Shown in pieces: positions 56,993-59,728 of a stretch of 59,728 nucleotides of DNA. The position numbers were made by a program, and so were the translations under genes. Position 1 is the stretch's first letter; every line of letters starts with the position of its first letter. Below the pieces are notes generated by a model that saw only the letters and a program-made list of their open reading frames with translations, searched no databases and was not told the origin of the DNA. The stretch covers positions 1-59,728 of the forward strand of contig AZLU01000243.1 of the NCBI GenBank assembly GCA_002224055.1. Reading direction: 5' to 3'. The DNA comes from Pezizomycotina sp. ARF18 (Eukaryota; Ascomycota).

Positions 56993-59728
56993 GCATGTCT
57001 GCACTTAGTTCCGTGCACATTATTGCTCTTATTGAAGGGGTAAATAACGAGGGCAAGTCGATTAAGATGGTTGTGATTGAGTGTATTGAAGTTGGAATGA
57101 CGAAGCAAATAGGCTTAATTCGCTGACTGGCGTATATGATAAAGAGTTTGGAGTAAGAGGAATCTGAGCGTAAATGCCCGCTACAAGCTGTTTAATATGG
57201 ATTCTGTTTCTAAGTTTGCGTTATCCGCCTTGAGGCTTCGTATGAGGGGCGAATTTGGATGCGTAACGATGTCTGCTTCGAATATTTGCTGTTGAATTGA
57301 TATTGACAATGAGCTCCCACGAGCAGAGGCCCTCTGATTTTATAAGTTACTGACAGATTCGCGAGATGTATTCCTTCGAGGGTTTAACCGGGAAATAGCG
57401 CTAAAGTTTACTAGAATTATATCGCCTGAACCAGCCCGGAAACTATCGGCCGGACGGCAAAAAAAAAAAATATGCATAACAGAAACAAGCAAAGAAATAC
57501 AGTCTTAGATTGCTCAGATCAACATTACATTTTGTTTCATGGCCGAACTGGGCCCTGTTATCAACCAATATAGTGTTATTAATCTTTTCCTTGCAGAAAT
57601 TGTCTTAAATGCTCTTTAGGATGTGGTATGATATACCGTGCGAGTAAATCCGCGCCAGGCCCTATCTTTCTCGACGCCTTATGACGACTATCAAGTATTT
57701 TCTTTTCTTTTCTTTTCTTTTCTTTTCTTTTTTGTGGAACCACCTCGGGAAACGCCGTTGTACTCTCAATGAGATAAACAATCGCTCTCAGTGCCCCGCC
57801 AGAAAGGCATAAGGTCAAAGCTTCCAAGCTCCCAGCACTTGATCTCTGCAGGTCTCAAAGCGCCACCACGGGTGGAGAATCAGGCCCGAGGCGAGGGGTT
57901 ACGGAATCGAAAAAACGCGCAAAGACTTTTTTGTTTCCGTGAGCCAAGCACTGAAAAGCAAGAACGGTTTTATTTGAAATTATATATAGAGATTGCACCA
58001 AAGGAAAGCTTAAATTCTCCGATACCGAAGTGTTTAGTTTAGGTAATACTTAGTAATTAAAAAGGAAGGGTGAATAGAAATGATTACTGATCTCTGAAAC
58101 ACGTTCTAACCTCACGACAAGCGACAAGCAACTACCACGCAATTTTGCGAATTTGATATTTACTGATCACAAACTGCAGTTGTGGACTTTAATAACGTAT
58201 CACATCTATCGTTCAGCTAGTGTTGCAACGTAAGGCATTGTTCTTTATTTAAGTACTATCCTGTCAATCAAAATTTAATCAAATGATACGAAATGGAGAT
58301 ATCTCCTATACTTATTAAGATTTCAGAATATTCCTGAAAATATTGATTAGTCAAATATTAATAGTTCTAGATTCCAACACGGCAAATATAATAAATATCA
58401 AACTGTATCCACGAATATTATAGAAAGAAGTATCAACCCATCATTCTCTGGATTCTTATAGTATTGCGTTGCGCCAAGCAAGAAGAGAGGCGGAGACCTA
58501 TTTCGGTATATAATTTGCGGAGAGCCTCCCTGGATAGGACTTTTGTTATCAGGATTTGTTTAACTGGCGATGTTAAACCCCTGGTTGAGGTTCTTTCAGG
58601 CCGGGTATTTCGGGAGCTATGTATATGTCTATACCTAAGTAAATATGAGCATTACGATGTCCTCGGATCGTCAGTCCAGCAACAAGTACTTTATATATGT
58701 TGAGTAATCTCTCAAGTTACCATTCCACCCCACAATAAACTATGATTAAGGCCATTGACAGTTTGACTGCTAGAGTTATAGTTGAAGTCTTAATGTTGGA
58801 GAATTCCAGCTTTCGACCTCGAATATTACCCGCCAGTTAGAAAGATAAAGATGATTTCAGTGTGGAGAGTCTCGCTTAGAGGGGCTATTATCGCCGGATC
58901 GTAGCCTCTGTGCTCTCGTTTTGCTAAATAAACGAATATAGATATCATCTCGGAGGCAAGAGCCATTGCGGGTCACCAGGTATTTACTTGACTATAAAGA
59001 ATCTAGAAACGTTAAACCCCGATTACGAGATCTCCAAGATATACGCGTCCTCTTGAATTTGATTATACTAATCGGATTTTCACGATTATACCGATACATA
59101 CCCGCGTGACTAAACATTTTATTTTAAACGGATCCGAACATTAAGGCCATAAGATTGAGCACTGTCGCATCTTCCGAAACCCCGAGGGGTGTATACGTGA
59201 TCAATAGTAATCTTAAAGACGGGCAAGAAATCTATATTGAAATTTTGTAAATATTACACTTTCGTAGTTATAGTGATATATGATTTATCTGAAACTACGC
59301 TATTCATTAGATATATTGCCGTCGCTATCACGTCCCTATATACCTCAAGGTATTTTATCCATGACTTATAGGCAGCAAGTAATGGCATGCAATCGTGGGT
59401 CTACAAGTTAGGATCCCGAGGACAGTATTGTTCTATTAAGGGAAAAGACGTCATGTCAAAACGCAAACAATACGTGATTGATCTTTCTATCTCTAGTCGC
59501 TCTGACTACGGGTGAGTGGAGTGGTAAGTGTAATCCTTCGTTTTTGGGTATATCAACCGTAAACAAGACGGTACGGCGCAAGGTGTATTTTTTCTTTTCT
59601 TTTGCTCCTTGTAAGGTACTACTATATCCCAGAATGAAGTTCCATATGCCTTTCTGAGCCTATGCTTCCGAACAGATTCACTCCAGTAAAGTCTCGAAAA
59701 AAAAAATTAAAAAAATAAAGAGCTAGAC
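56993..59728. other. Gene-poor right end of the window
   Basis: No recognised gene. Contains a TTTTC pentanucleotide microsatellite (57697-57732), scattered A/T-runs and a few open frames below 90 codons without motifs. Confidence 0.45.
57697..57732. repeat. TTTTC pentanucleotide microsatellite, about seven units
   Basis: Uninterrupted TTTTC repeats ending in a T-run. Confidence 0.9.

Overview
The window looks like a piece of a filamentous ascomycete (Pezizomycotina) chromosome. Introns are short (57-142 nt) with GTAAGT/GTATGT-type donors, CTAAT/CTAAC branch sites and YAG acceptors. There is an intron-containing nuclear tRNA-Val, a fungal-type two-domain ADE2 gene, and above all one giant gene on the minus strand. 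Nothing visible narrows the species further.

Layout. Positions 1-6000 are gene-poor: an intact-looking tRNA-Val(AAC) with a 28-nt intron (923-1022, plus) and one frame-broken coding stretch of unknown identity (about 1700-2400, minus). From 45582 down to 6012, about 39.6 kb on the minus strand is almost continuous coding sequence. The C-terminal domain at 6012-7580 matches, from memory, the conserved end of the protein called 'involucrin repeat protein' in Aspergillus annotations. I equate this with leashin (Lah), the giant septal-pore tether of Woronin bodies. Order from the N terminus: a Gly/Pro/Ser/His-rich head (45582-42240), a 578-nt gap that splices like an intron, Glu/Arg coiled coil I (41400-37500), an acidic segment, Pro/Ser repeats (35.8-21.6 kb), a basic segment, coiled coil II with nine 40-residue repeats (18.8-15.9 kb), a Gln/Pro segment, a dense LPxSRPxSP array (13.4-10.7 kb), a disordered tail, then the conserved C-terminal domain. 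The product would be about 11,700 residues without the head and about 12,900 with it, roughly twice the Aspergillus length I recall.

Divergently, across 3.2 kb of A/T-homopolymer-rich intergenic DNA, lies ADE2 (phosphoribosylaminoimidazole carboxylase, 48797-50835, plus) with two clean introns. Beyond it is gene-poor DNA with two or three possible short spliced minus-strand genes. Two of these share an EWCxC...GSxYPPxSGS motif.

Reading-frame quality dominates interpretation. The giant gene has at least 50 frameshifts and ADE2 more than 20, yet the protein sequence between breaks is well preserved. Three breaks in the giant gene can be seen as single missing bases by comparing neighbouring repeat copies. 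This favours consensus (assembly) deletions over ordinary pseudogene decay, but only read remapping or RNA data can settle it.
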